From Cerasicoccus maritimus (GTDB lineage: Bacteria; Verrucomicrobiota; Verrucomicrobiia; Opitutales; Cerasicoccaceae), in contig JAVDPD010000001.1 of the NCBI GenBank assembly GCA_031296935.1, positions 1 to 64,000 of the forward strand: 64,000 bases of DNA, in the 5' to 3' direction. Shown in pieces: positions 55,062 to 63,049 of this stretch. The notes below the pieces were generated by a model. That model searched no databases. It saw nothing but the letters and a program-made list of their open reading frames with translations, and was not told the DNA's origin. The number at the start of each line of letters is the position of its first letter. Position 1 is the stretch's first letter. Position numbers and translations under genes: made by a program.

Positions 55062-56612
55062 TTACACCGCGCGGACGACGAGTGAGAAGTCGCGGGCTTC
55101 GACGACTTCGACTTCGTCGCCGGTTTCGATGGAGCCGATGAGGACGCTGGCTTGGTAGCGCTTGCCGTTGATCTCGACTTGGCCGCCGGGGTGGAGGTCG
55201 GTCGTGGCGACGCCGCGGTCGCCCGGTTGCGGCACATTGCTGGCCACGCCGTCGATGGAGCGCCCGCCACCGTGGTCCACTGAGCGGCCAGAGACTTCCG
55301 TGCCCAGCACGATGGCGCGCTTGAGCGGTGACTCCGGCAAATACTTAATCATCGCCAGTGCGCCGAGGAATGCGATGCCCAGGCCGAGGATGACTTGGCC
55401 GATTGGCTCGTAGAAAACTGCGGCGTCGAGCTGGTAGTCCTTGGCGCCTTCGGGCCAGATGTCGGCCAGCGCCCAGATAAGCGAGCTGAGCACGCAGGCG
55501 CCGCCAATCATGCCCGCGACGAGGGTCCCGGGAACGAAGAAGATCTCCACGCCCAAGAGCACAATGCCAATCAGGAAGAGCAGCATGGGTTCGTTGCCCG
55601 CCATGCCGGCAAAGTATTGGCTCGCAAAGACCAGAAGCAGCAGGGTGATGCCGCCGACGCCAAACACGCCGAAGCCCGGCGTTTTGATTTCCATGATGAG
55701 CAGCAGCACGCCAGCGCTGATCAGGAAAGGCGAAATCGTGGTGAACCACTTGGCGAATTCCTCGCTCCAGGTAACTTCAAAGGTGCGGACGTTGTAATTG
55801 CCGTCGCCGAACTTTTGCGTGAGCAGGTCGTCGATGTCGGTGGCGATGCCTTGGGCGAGCAGCGGCTGGGGCGGGGCACCAAAGAGCTCTACGGCTTCGT
55901 CGGCGGTCACGGTGAGCAACTCGCCTTCTTCTTTGATGACCTTGCCGTCAATTTCGAGGCGGTAATCGATGTCCATCATCGCGCGTTGGACATCGGCGCG
56001 GTAGCGGTATTCTTTGGAAAAGGCGCGAACGCGGGCGCGGAGGTAGCTGTCGATCTTGGACTTGAGCGTCTCATTGAGGTCCTGCCCTTGACCAGTTATG
56101 ACTGCGGCTGCACCCATGACGCCACCCGGGGCAAACCAGATGTCTTCCGTGGCGATGGAGATGTAGGAGCCGGCGGAGATGGCCTCGTCGTCGACGAAGG
56201 TCATGGTCGTGCCTTCAAAGTATTTCAGCGCCTCCATCATTTCGAGGGTCACATCGAGGCGGCCGCCGGGAGTGTCCATGTCGAGCAGGATGACTTCCAC
56301 GTCGTTCGCAATGGCCTCTTTGAGCGCGCGGCGGAGGATGTAAAGCTGCGGCGGCGTGATGGCGTCTTTGATCGGGACCACGTAAACATCCCAGCCGCCT
56401 TCGGGCGTTTCGGGGATCTCGCGGGGGAGGTCGGCCACGGTTTTGGCTTCTGGTGCCGGGGCAGCTTCATCGGGCGCGGCGTCTTTGTTGGCCGCCGACT
56501 TTTCCACTGCGGGAGCATTGGGATCGACGCGGGAGCCCGAGGCTGGCATGGCCAGCGACAGCGCGATCAGTAAAACGCCCAGTAGGGCAAACCATGGATA
56601 ATGGCGGTTCAT
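55062..56612 (-). CDS. NfeD family protein with ClpP-like serine protease domain
   Basis: Long-form NfeD (NfeD1b type) of 516 aa: signal peptide (WFALLGVLLIALSLAMPASG), periplasmic ClpP-class protease domain (about 70-290; LDMDTPGGRLDVTLEMMEAL, DDEAISAGSYISIATEDIW with the likely catalytic Ser), several TM helices (about 295-420) and a C-terminal OB domain (about 440-516; EVVEARDFSLVVRAV). First gene of the operon leading to floA. Cleaves stomatin/flotillin-like substrates in characterised archaeal homologues, which fits the SPFH-type gene downstream. Confidence 0.92.
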   Translation of the reverse strand: MNRHYPWFALLGVLLIALSLAMPASGSRVDPNAPAVEKSAANKDAAPDEAAPAPEAKTVADLPREIPETPEGGWDVYVVPIKDAITPPQLYILRRALKEAIANDVEVILLDMDTPGGRLDVTLEMMEALKYFEGTTMTFVDDEAISAGSYISIATEDIWFAPGGVMGAAAVITGQGQDLNETLKSKIDSYLRARVRAFSKEYRYRADVQRAMMDIDYRLEIDGKVIKEEGELLTVTADEAVELFGAPPQPLLAQGIATDIDDLLTQKFGDGNYNVRTFEVTWSEEFAKWFTTISPFLISAGVLLLIMEIKTPGFGVFGVGGITLLLLVFASQYFAGMAGNEPMLLFLIGIVLLGVEIFFVPGTLVAGMIGGACVLSSLIWALADIWPEGAKDYQLDAAVFYEPIGQVILGLGIAFLGALAMIKYLPESPLKRAIVLGTEVSGRSVDHGGGRSIDGVASNVPQPGDRGVATTDLHPGGQVEINGKRYQASVLIGSIETGDEVEVVEARDFSLVVRAV

Positions 56613-56702
56613 TATTTATATCTATTTTATCGCAAGCGGCCTAGACGAGACAATTACAATGCGCGCAACGTTTTGGAATGGACTGAGTGACGGAAAGGCT
56701 GG

Positions 56703-56805
56703 TTTTGAATACAGATAGCGCAGATGGACGCAGATGCTTTTATGCCTTCATTAAACAAGCGGTCAGTTGGATCTGTGTTCATCTGTGCCATCTGTAGTTC
56801 AAAAA
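56703..56805. repeat. Palindromic element with CAGAT periodic arms
   Basis: Left arm TTTTGAATACAGATAGCGCA then GATGGACGCAGATGC; right arm GATCTGTGTTCATCTGTGCC then ATCTGTAGTTCAAAAA. Spacer about 30 nt. Same design as 24953-25068 and 60599-60712 with a different unit. Lies between divergent genes nfeD and the epimerase-like gene, so it is not at a 3' end. Confidence 0.68.
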
Positions 56806-56867
56806 AAAATCGTATTCGTTTAGGGATTAGCACTGGCAATCCACCCGGTAAGAAACACACTTTCGCA

Positions 56868-57794
56868 ATGAGCATGGAAACGATCGAACTGCAAGGCCAC
56901 CTAATTCGTAAATGGACCATCGGCGCCTCCACCTTTCTCGCCTATCCCGAGGCGGGCGCGCGCCTGATGAACTGGCACCTCGCCATGGCCGACGGCTCGT
57001 TTCGCGACGTGATTCACTGGCCGGAAGACGCCGACCTGGACAACATTGCCAAGGTCCGTGGCGGCAACCCCGTGCTGTTCCCATTCTCCGCGCGCACCTT
57101 CTGCGAGGGCGAAATCGGCTTCTGGAAAACGCCCGAAGGCGAGCGGCTGCCCATGGCGATGCACGGCTATGCGCGCCAAGGCAAGTTCCGCATCGAGTCG
57201 ATTCACGACAAGGGCTTTCTGGCCATCCTCGAGCCGTCCGACGAGTGCCGCGAGGCCTACCCGTATGACTTCGAGTTCGCCGTGCGTTACCGCTTCGAGC
57301 AGCTGTCTTTCTACGTCGATTACGAGCTCAAGAACAACGGCGACAAACCGATTCCGTGGTCCGCCGGGCATCATTTTTACTTCTCCATGCCGTGGCATGA
57401 AGACCTTTCACGCAAGGACTACATGATCACCACCGGTGCCAAGAAAGCGTTCCACCAGAAGGATGATGGCAAGCTGGAGCCTGTTAAAAATTTTCCTGAT
57501 CCCGCCAGCTTCGGCGATGACGCCATCTGCGACCTGATCCGCACCAAGCTCAAGACCAATGAAGTGCGCTTCGGCCCGAAGGGCGGCGAGGAAGACATCG
57601 TCATGCGGTTCAATGACAGCGCCAAGCCCGACCCGTGGAATGCGCTCGTTACCTGGACTATGGCTGACGATAGCCCGTTCTACTGCGTTGAGCCGTGGAT
57701 GGGCCCGCCCAATGCGCCCGAGATCAAAAACGGCCTGCACTTCGTCAACCCCGGCAAAAGCGAAGTCTTCAGCGTCCAAGTCTCCCTCGGCTAA
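56868..57794 (+). CDS. Aldose 1-epimerase family protein
   Basis: Galactose-mutarotase-like protein of 308 aa. The beta-supersandwich pattern is seen in GNPVLFPFSARTF, MHGYARQGKFRIES, WSAGHHFYFSMPW (catalytic His region) and YCVEPWMGPPNAPEI (with the catalytic Glu expected near EPW). Probably converts alpha/beta forms of an aldose or acts on a hexose-6-phosphate; exact sugar not determinable. ATG at 56868 is used; one six bases on is also possible. A four-hairpin array starts at the base after its TAA stop. Confidence 0.85.
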   Translation: MSMETIELQGHLIRKWTIGASTFLAYPEAGARLMNWHLAMADGSFRDVIHWPEDADLDNIAKVRGGNPVLFPFSARTFCEGEIGFWKTPEGERLPMAMHGYARQGKFRIESIHDKGFLAILEPSDECREAYPYDFEFAVRYRFEQLSFYVDYELKNNGDKPIPWSAGHHFYFSMPWHEDLSRKDYMITTGAKKAFHQKDDGKLEPVKNFPDPASFGDDAICDLIRTKLKTNEVRFGPKGGEEDIVMRFNDSAKPDPWNALVTWTMADDSPFYCVEPWMGPPNAPEIKNGLHFVNPGKSEVFSVQVSLG

Positions 57795-57876
57795 CCAGCC
57801 TCCGGCTGGACCGGCGGATGCTTCGCATCCGGATTTGGCAACGTGCCGTTGCATCCGGATTTGCCATTGGGCAAAT
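57795..57876. repeat. Four-hairpin array after the epimerase gene
   Basis: Perfect short hairpins in a row: CCAGCC-TCC-GGCTGG (57795-57809), GGATGC-TTC-GCATCC (57816-57830), GCAACG-TGC-CGTTGC (57838-57852) and ATTTGCC-ATTG-GGCAAAT (57859-57876). The first three have 6-bp stems and 3-nt loops. Starts at the base after the stop. Stem sequences differ from those at 33529 and 35494 but the layout is the same. Confidence 0.75.
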
Positions 57877-57978
57877 GGCTTATTGAACTGAATGAGGTAG
57901 GGCGACGCTTACCATTCGACTTGGCACATGTCAGGCAAGCGAGCCGCACGCTGCCTCACGTCTATCCGTTAGTGTTTC

Positions 57979-58230
57979 TCAGAGAATGCCGAACCATTTG
58001 TAGATGACAAAGGCGTAGTCGCGAAGTGGTTCGAACAACGGTGTGTCTTCAATGCATTTCATTGGCTTGTAAAAGGATACCAGAACACCCACACTCCAGC
58101 CCATTTTCGTGAAGAGCACGAATAAAAACGGCATAATCAGCACATAAACCACCGGCACGGCTATGATCAGCGCAATCGTCGTCGGCCCTTCTTTGGACCA
58201 GTTGGCGTCGTCGGATGCTTGGTCGGACAT
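57979..58230 (-). CDS. Small membrane protein, paralogue of 58284
   Basis: Protein of 83 aa with one or two TM helices (ALIIAVPVVYVLIMPFLFVLF). Its later part, FYKPMKCIEDTPLFEPLRDYAF, resembles FYKPLEWVFSPIEDTAIVKPL of the neighbouring 58284 gene, so the two are likely tandem duplicates. No function known. ATG at 58230 is used; an upstream ATG in the same frame is less favoured. Separated from its paralogue by about 50 bp. Confidence 0.6.
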   Translation of the reverse strand: MSDQASDDANWSKEGPTTIALIIAVPVVYVLIMPFLFVLFTKMGWSVGVLVSFYKPMKCIEDTPLFEPLRDYAFVIYKWFGIL

Positions 58231-58283
58231 GGCGGAGTTGTCTGCGATTTTTGGCAAATGCTGCGGGCAGCCTTGGGCTCTGG

Positions 58284-58547
58284 TTACAAAGGGACTTTGA
58301 GCCAGTGGAACATTTTTTCATAATACCATATCAGCGGTTTTACGATTGCGGTATCTTCGATAGGAGAAAACACCCACTCCAATGGTTTGTAGAATATCTC
58401 TAGGGATGCTTCAGTGCCCCCCGCGGCGAGCCATACTTTGGCCACGAAGGGAACCGATAACACGTAGAGCACAAATCCCAATGATACCGCAGTGATGGAT
58501 ACGACGGCGAAGTTACTGTTATTGCTCTCTGTGGATGAATCGGGCAC
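58284..58547 (-). CDS. Small membrane protein, paralogue of 57979
   Basis: Protein of 87 aa with one clear TM helix (about residues 15-37, VVSITAVSLGFVLYVLSVPFVAK) and a C-terminal segment containing FYKPLEWVFSPIEDTAIVKPL. Shares spacing and the FYKP…IEDT…PL pattern with the next gene downstream. Both lie on the minus strand and are probably co-transcribed. Not a recognised family; envelope location inferred. Confidence 0.6.
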   Translation of the reverse strand: MPDSSTESNNSNFAVVSITAVSLGFVLYVLSVPFVAKVWLAAGGTEASLEIFYKPLEWVFSPIEDTAIVKPLIWYYEKMFHWLKVPL

Positions 58548-58670
58548 GGCTGTTTATTATCGTTAATATCACATCCTATGGAGGTCAATGGTTCTTCGAT
58601 GAAGTAAAGATGAGGTGAAAATTCGATTTCCTTACTGACAACATTAGCGATTCGTGGATGATCCGGGCCA

Positions 58671-59414
58671 ATGCGCATCATTGCCCACCGTGGAGCCTCG
58701 GGCTCGGCTCCGGAAAACACCTTGGCCGCGATCAACCGTGCTTGGGAGATTGGCGCTGACGGCGTTGAGGTGGATGTCCACCTGACCAAGGACCACGTGC
58801 CTGTCGTGATTCACGACTCGGACACCAAGCGCGTGGCGGGCCGGAAACTAATCATCAAGCAGACGACCTATGCTGAGCTTTGCGAACTGGATGTCGGCTC
58901 GTGGAAAGGCCCGGAGTTTGCGGGCGAGCGCATTCCGCGGCTTGACGAGGTGCTGGCCTCGATGCCGGCGCGTAAGAACTTCTTTGTCGAAATTAAGGAT
59001 GTGTCGGGCAATGACCTCGCCCGCGCGCTGGAGCCGATTTTCCGCGACAACCCGCAGTTTGTCACTGAGCGCCAGGTTTTCCTGATGAGCTTTTATCCGG
59101 ACGCACTTTGGCCGATGGCGGCGCGGTTTCCCGATCTGACTTTGCTGCTGCTCGTTGACAAGCTGAACCGTATTCCGCGTCAATTGCCAGACAAGCTGCC
59201 GCATGACTCGCTGCCCGTGCATGGGCTTGGCTTTTCGCACAAGCTGAAGCTCGATGACGAGCGCCGGGAGAAGTTGCTGTCCGCCGGAGCGATCATGAAT
59301 GTATGGACTGTCAATGAACCGTCGGAGCGGGAAAAGTGGGAGGCCGCGGGTTTTGATTTCTTAACGACCGACGTGCCGGAATTGTTTATTCGCCAGCATT
59401 CGGCCAAAGGCTGA
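58671..59414 (+). CDS. Glycerophosphodiester phosphodiesterase
   Basis: GDPD-family enzyme of 247 aa hydrolysing glycerophosphodiesters to glycerol-3-phosphate and an alcohol. The N-terminal metal/catalytic motif is IIAHRGASGSAPENTLAAI (residues 3-21), then GADGVEVDVHLTKDHVPVVIHD and a C-terminal VNEPSEREKWEAAGFDFLTTD. No signal peptide is visible, so it acts in the cytoplasm, recycling lipid head groups. Stand-alone gene between two minus-strand groups. Confidence 0.93.
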   Translation: MRIIAHRGASGSAPENTLAAINRAWEIGADGVEVDVHLTKDHVPVVIHDSDTKRVAGRKLIIKQTTYAELCELDVGSWKGPEFAGERIPRLDEVLASMPARKNFFVEIKDVSGNDLARALEPIFRDNPQFVTERQVFLMSFYPDALWPMAARFPDLTLLLLVDKLNRIPRQLPDKLPHDSLPVHGLGFSHKLKLDDERREKLLSAGAIMNVWTVNEPSEREKWEAAGFDFLTTDVPELFIRQHSAKG

Positions 59415-59497
59415 GGGGCAGGGGGTAGGCAGATGGGGTGCGGCGCGGGGATGCGCCTGCGCTCCTAAGAGTGATGGGTTAAAATTGAGAGGCAGCT

Positions 59498-59588
59498 TGC
59501 GGCTTGTCTGGAGACTGCGCCCTACCTCATTTAGTTGGATAGGCCATTTTTGCAGTGCAAAAATCTCTCCGGTGCAGCGGGACGCTGC
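59498..59588. repeat. REP followed by a double triloop hairpin
   Basis: A REP (CGGCTTGTCTGGAGACTGC… ending CCCTACC at 59526) is followed by ATTTTTGC-AGT-GCAAAAAT (59546-59564), the linker CTCTCCGGT and GCAGCG-GGA-CGCTGC (59574-59588). Ends at the base before the stop codon of the RmlD-like gene. Same order of parts as 35452-35561, with different stems. Confidence 0.75.
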
Positions 59589-60545
59589 CTAGAAGTCGCG
59601 GCCTTTGACGAAGCGTTCGCGGGGGGCTTCGGTGGGTTGGCCGGTCATGGTGGCATACCAGGCGCGGCAGAGGGGGGGGACCTCCATGTCGTCGACTTGT
59701 TGGTCGTAGCAACGGGAGGGCGTGCGCAGCTTGGAGGCCAGCGGATGCAGGTTCAGGCGCAGGTCGAGGGGGCGGTCGGCCGGGGCCTCGACGGCCTCGA
59801 TTAAATCTTCCGGCAGGCCAAAGCGCTCGATGATGCGCTTGCCCATTTCGTAACGGGAAATTTCGTCCGGGCCAGCCCAGTGGAAAATGCCATGAAGGTT
59901 GGGGCGCTCGCAGAGCTCGGCCAGGACGTCGGCCAGGTTATCCACGCTGAGCGGCTGGCGGATTTCGTTGGTAAAGAGGGGGGTGCGCTTGCCCTCGGCC
60001 CACTGCTTGAAGAGCTTTTCGTGGACGGAGCGTTCGCCGCCGGGGCTGTTGCCGGTGAGGATCGCGATGCGGAGAACGGTCGCGAACTCCTTGCCAAACT
60101 TGAGGACCTCGCGCTCGGCGAGCATCTTCGTTTGGCCGTAAAGGTTGCGCGGGTTGGGGGCGTCGGTCGTTTGAAACGGGCCTTCCTCGCCGTCGAATAC
60201 CATATCCGTCGACAAGTGATAAAACCGCGCCGACAGGTGGTTGGACAGCATGGCGAGGTGGCGGGGGAGGGCGACGTTGATCTTCTCCGCTAGCTCGGGA
60301 TTGGCGTCAACGCTGGCGGGGTTGGAAATGGCCGCGCAGTTGACGATGATGTCTGGAAACTCCTCCAGGATCAGCGCCTCGATCTCCTCCAGCGACGAGA
60401 GGTCCATCTGCCGCCCCACGGTCTGGGGGGGGAGGGGGGCTTCGCGCGTATTGGACACCGCAATGATGTCATGCTTGCGCCGCGCGGCTTCCCGAAGGAA
60501 CGCTGCGCCGGTGAGTCCACTGGCTCCGGTGACGATGATTTTCAT
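59589..60545 (-). CDS. RmlD-like NAD(P)-dependent sugar-nucleotide reductase
   Basis: Short-chain dehydrogenase-like protein of 318 aa. N-terminal Rossmann motif GASGLTGAAF (residues 7-16), the RmlD-type segments FPDIIVNCAAISNPASVDA and YHLSTDMVFDGEEGPF, and the YGQTK active-site motif. This is dTDP-4-dehydrorhamnose reductase or a related MAT2B-type protein. No other rhamnose genes adjoin, so the exact substrate is open. Its TAG stop is directly abutted by a hairpin of the 59498-59588 array. Confidence 0.85.
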   Translation of the reverse strand: MKIIVTGASGLTGAAFLREAARRKHDIIAVSNTREAPLPPQTVGRQMDLSSLEEIEALILEEFPDIIVNCAAISNPASVDANPELAEKINVALPRHLAMLSNHLSARFYHLSTDMVFDGEEGPFQTTDAPNPRNLYGQTKMLAEREVLKFGKEFATVLRIAILTGNSPGGERSVHEKLFKQWAEGKRTPLFTNEIRQPLSVDNLADVLAELCERPNLHGIFHWAGPDEISRYEMGKRIIERFGLPEDLIEAVEAPADRPLDLRLNLHPLASKLRTPSRCYDQQVDDMEVPPLCRAWYATMTGQPTEAPRERFVKGRDF

Positions 60546-60598
60546 GCTGATTTGAATGGGATTGCGGAATGCGGAAGGGGGGGAGGGTTACGGATTTT

Positions 60599-60712
60599 TT
60601 TAACTACGAATGTCGCGAATGGACGCGAATCCAGCAGCGTGTGTTCCCTAAAAGTATAACTTAAGGATCGCGTATTTCTGGATTCGCGAAAATTCGCGCG
60701 ATTCGTAGTTAA
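60599..60712. repeat. Palindromic element with CGAAT periodic arms, no gene
   Basis: Left arm TTTAACTACGAATGTCGCGA then ATGGACGCGAATCC; right arm GGATTCGCGAAAATTCGCGC then GATTCGTAGTTAA. Spacer about 45 nt. Arms match those of the GxxExxY cassette at 16691-17155 in unit and end sequence. Ends 9 nt from the fabV stop. Confidence 0.78.
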
Positions 60713-60721
60713 CCTCGCGTC

Positions 60722-61912
60722 CTACCCGATGCTGGGGATGGGGACTTCGATTTCGACTTCGGCGTCGTAGTCCACGCCGTCGAGGCCGAAGCCGAATAGC
60801 TTCAGGAACTCGCTTTGGTAGAATTCGAAGTCGGTGTCGCTCTTGAGGTTGTCCGTGGAGATCGTTGGCCAGATGGCGGTGGCGGCTTCCTGGACGTCTT
60901 CGCGCATTTCCCAGTCGTCGACGCGGATCAGGTCCTTTTCGTCGGTCACGACGCCGCTTGCGCCGTAAATCTTTTCGCGGAACATGCGGTCCATCTGCTC
61001 GATGCAGCCTTCGTGGATGCCCTTTTCGCGCATGACCTTGTAAAGGATCGAAATGTAAAGCGGGACCACCGGGATCGCCGAGCTGGCCTGGGTGACGAGC
61101 GCCTTGTTGACGGATACATACGCGTCGTAGCCAGCGATGCGGAGTTCGCCCGCGGTGGACTCAAGGTGTTCCTTGGCCTTGCCGATGGTGCCTTCGCGGT
61201 AGATCGGGTAAGTGAGGACGGGCCCGATGTAGCTGTAGGCCACGGCCTTGGCGCCAGGGGCCAGGGCGTCGGCTTCGCGCAGGGCGTTCATCCACAGAGT
61301 CCAGTCTTCGCCGCCCATGACCTTCTGGGTGTTGGCGATGTCTTCCTCGGTCGCGGGGGGGAGGGAGGCTTCGGTGATCAGCTCCTTGTCGGTGTCGACG
61401 CTCTTGGCGGTGAACTCTTCGCCGATCGGCTTGAGCACGCTCTTGTATTTCTCGCCCGTGGCCGGATCGACGCGGACGGGGGAGGCCAGCGAGTAAACGA
61501 CGAGGTCTACCTGGCCGAGGTCGGCCTTGAGGGTGTCGATGGTTTGCTGGCGGATTTCGTTGGAAAAGGCGTCGCCGTTGATGCTCTTGGCGTAGAGGCC
61601 GGCCTCGGTGGCGTATTGCTCGAAGGCGGCGGAGTTATACCAGCCAGCGGAGGCGGGGCGGCCCTTGTCGCTGGGGCGCTCGAAGAAAACGCCGAGCGTG
61701 TCGGCGCCGCAGCCAAAGGCGGCGGTGATGCGGGTGGAGAGGCCATAGCCGGTCGAGGCACCGATGATGAGCACCTTCTTGGGGCCGCCTTCGATCGGGC
61801 CATTGCCCTTCACGTAGTCGATTTGTTCCTGCACGTGCTTGGCGCAGCCGGTGGGGTGGGAGGTCACGCAGATGAAGCCGCGGACGCGAGGTTTAACAGT
61901 CGTCATAGTCAT
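60722..61912 (-). CDS. fabV: Trans-2-enoyl-CoA/ACP reductase FabV
   Basis: Enoyl reductase of 396 aa of the FabV type, which completes each cycle of fatty-acid elongation and is triclosan-insensitive in characterised relatives. N-terminal RGFICVTSHPTGCAKHV, Rossmann segment IIGASTGYGLSTRITAAFG, and SLASPVRVDPATGEKYKSVLK with the downstream YSYIGP (Tyr of the family's active site) are typical. A second, unrelated MDR-type enoyl reductase is at 222-1217; no FabI in the window. Stand-alone gene. Confidence 0.94.
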   Translation of the reverse strand: MTMTTVKPRVRGFICVTSHPTGCAKHVQEQIDYVKGNGPIEGGPKKVLIIGASTGYGLSTRITAAFGCGADTLGVFFERPSDKGRPASAGWYNSAAFEQYATEAGLYAKSINGDAFSNEIRQQTIDTLKADLGQVDLVVYSLASPVRVDPATGEKYKSVLKPIGEEFTAKSVDTDKELITEASLPPATEEDIANTQKVMGGEDWTLWMNALREADALAPGAKAVAYSYIGPVLTYPIYREGTIGKAKEHLESTAGELRIAGYDAYVSVNKALVTQASSAIPVVPLYISILYKVMREKGIHEGCIEQMDRMFREKIYGASGVVTDEKDLIRVDDWEMREDVQEAATAIWPTISTDNLKSDTDFEFYQSEFLKLFGFGLDGVDYDAEVEIEVPIPSIG

Positions 61913-62360
61913 GATGTTTGCTGGGAGATTAGGTTGGGAGGAAAAAGATTAAAGGAAAAAGGAAAAAGTCTGGCTAATGTGTTGCTGGGCTTGGTTTGCT
62001 GATTTCGGAGGTAATTATAGCAGGTTTTTGGAATTCGCCAATGACTCGGCTGGCTACACAGGCTGCGTGGGCTATATTGGCTGCGTGGGGCACTTTTTTT
62101 ATATTATGTCTAGTTTTCGGCGCCACTGAGTGGCTTTCAGTAGCTCTGACTAATAGTGAGTAGCTCTCACTCGTGCTCACTGGAGATAACATGAAGTTGC
62201 CGTATGAGCAAACCGGGTTTCGCTTAATCTGGGGCGCATGCTCCGTCTATCATTTTGTCTGGGTTGGCTCACCATGTGGCAGATTACGAACGTAGTTTTG
62301 CCAAAAATGGCTAGAAAAAATGGCGTTGCTATTTCCGGGCGGCGTGCCGAGATAGGGCGC
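61913..62360. promoter_or_regulatory. Upstream region of ppnP with repeated half-sites
   Basis: 448 bp between fabV and ppnP. AGTGAG-TAGCT-CTCACT (62155-62171) is a perfect palindrome. Further copies of the GTAGCTCT/GTGAG half-motifs lie around 62122-62180 (CACTGAGTGG, AGTAGCTCTGACT, GCTCACTGG). This cluster resembles the HxlR operator candidate at 34088-34112. The remaining sequence shows no gene; an upstream in-frame extension of ppnP from 62238 is not family-like. Confidence 0.45.
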
Positions 62361-62681
62361 ATGTTCGAAACCTTTGACAACGTTCAGATCCTCAAGAAAG
62401 CCAATGTTTACTTCGACGGCAAGGTGACCAGCCGCACCGTCGTGTTTGCCGATGGCACGAAGAAGACGCTCGGCTTCATGCAAGCCGGTGATTACGAGTT
62501 TGGCACTGAAGCGCCCGAGCTCATGGAAATGCTGGGCGGCGAGATGGAAGTCCGCCTCGACGGCTCCGAAGAGTGGAAGACCTACACCGCTGGTGATTCC
62601 TTCGATGTGCCCGGCAGCTCGAAGTTCTTCCTCAAGGTGAAGGACGGCGGCGCCGACTACTGCTGCTCTTACCTGAGCTAA
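62361..62681 (+). CDS. ppnP: Pyrimidine/purine nucleoside phosphorylase PpnP
   Basis: Cupin-fold nucleoside phosphorylase of 106 aa (formerly DUF1255/YaiE). Family features: [27 protein letters not shown] at the start and the cupin core [33 protein letters not shown]. Catalyses phosphorolysis of uridine, inosine and similar nucleosides. ATG at 62361 gives the standard length. A good terminator follows. A palindrome cluster lies upstream (62122-62180). Confidence 0.93.
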   Translation: MFETFDNVQILKKANVYFDGKVTSRTVVFADGTKKTLGFMQAGDYEFGTEAPELMEMLGGEMEVRLDGSEEWKTYTAGDSFDVPGSSKFFLKVKDGGADYCCSYLS

Positions 62682-62702
62682 GTCGCACCCAAAGAATTTT
62701 GC

Positions 62703-62735
62703 AAAAGCCCTGCTGGCAACGGCAGGGCTTTTTTG
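62703..62735 (+). terminator. Rho-independent terminator of ppnP
   Basis: AAAAGCCCTGC-TGGCAACG-GCAGGGCTTTTTT: 7-bp GC-rich stem with A-run before and T-run after, 22 nt beyond the stop. Confidence 0.9.
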
Positions 62736-62743
62736 TGGAGTCA

Positions 62744-62827
62744 GGTAGGGCGCAGTCTCCAGACAAGCCGCGGCATCGGAGTGGCATTTGCCCAATGGGC
62801 AAATCAATCGGTCGAGCAGGATGCTCG
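62744..62827. repeat. REP plus double triloop hairpin overlapping the ferredoxin 3' end
   Basis: GGTAG-tagged REP (GGTAGGGCGCAGTCTCCAGA…, 62744-62772), then ATTTGCCC-AAT-GGGCAAAT (62786-62804), linker CAATCGGT, and CGAGCA-GGA-TGCTCG (62813-62827). The stop codon of the ferredoxin (62804-62806) falls between the two hairpins, so the second hairpin is translated as the end of that protein. Confidence 0.75.
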
Positions 62828-63049
62828 CTGGCGGATGATGTTGACGGGGCAGCCGGCTTCGGCTTCTTCGAGCGCGGCCTGGTCTTCGGGGAAGCCCTCG
62901 CTGTATTCGAAAACTTTGTCGCGGCGGATGACGTTGATCAGCTGCGCCTCGCCGTTTTCGTCCATCTGAAAATAGCCGGGCGCGACCTCTGCGCACAGCA
63001 TGCAGCCGATGCACTCGGGCTTTTTGTGCGCGATGGAAATCATCTTCAT
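62804..63049 (-). CDS. 4Fe-4S single-cluster ferredoxin
   Basis: Ferredoxin of 81 aa. Cluster ligands are CIGCMLC (near residues 12-18) and a later Cys followed by Pro (AGCPVN, near 67-70), giving the CxxCxxC…CP pattern of mono-cluster [4Fe-4S] proteins. The C-terminal residues RASCSTD are encoded by a repeat hairpin, so the true conserved end is probably before them. It overlaps the stop of the U32 gene by ATGA (63046-63049), so the two are co-translated and a shared function is likely. Confidence 0.88.
   Translation of the reverse strand: MKMISIAHKKPECIGCMLCAEVAPGYFQMDENGEAQLINVIRRDKVFEYSEGFPEDQAALEEAEAGCPVNIIRQRASCSTD

Noticed and set aside
55395..56573. Plus-strand frame of about 390 codons across nfeD
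   Set aside because: Shadow of the NfeD gene in GC-rich sequence; no domain.
60815..62002. Plus-strand frame of about 395 codons across fabV
   Set aside because: Shadow of FabV; minus strand carries the complete family pattern.
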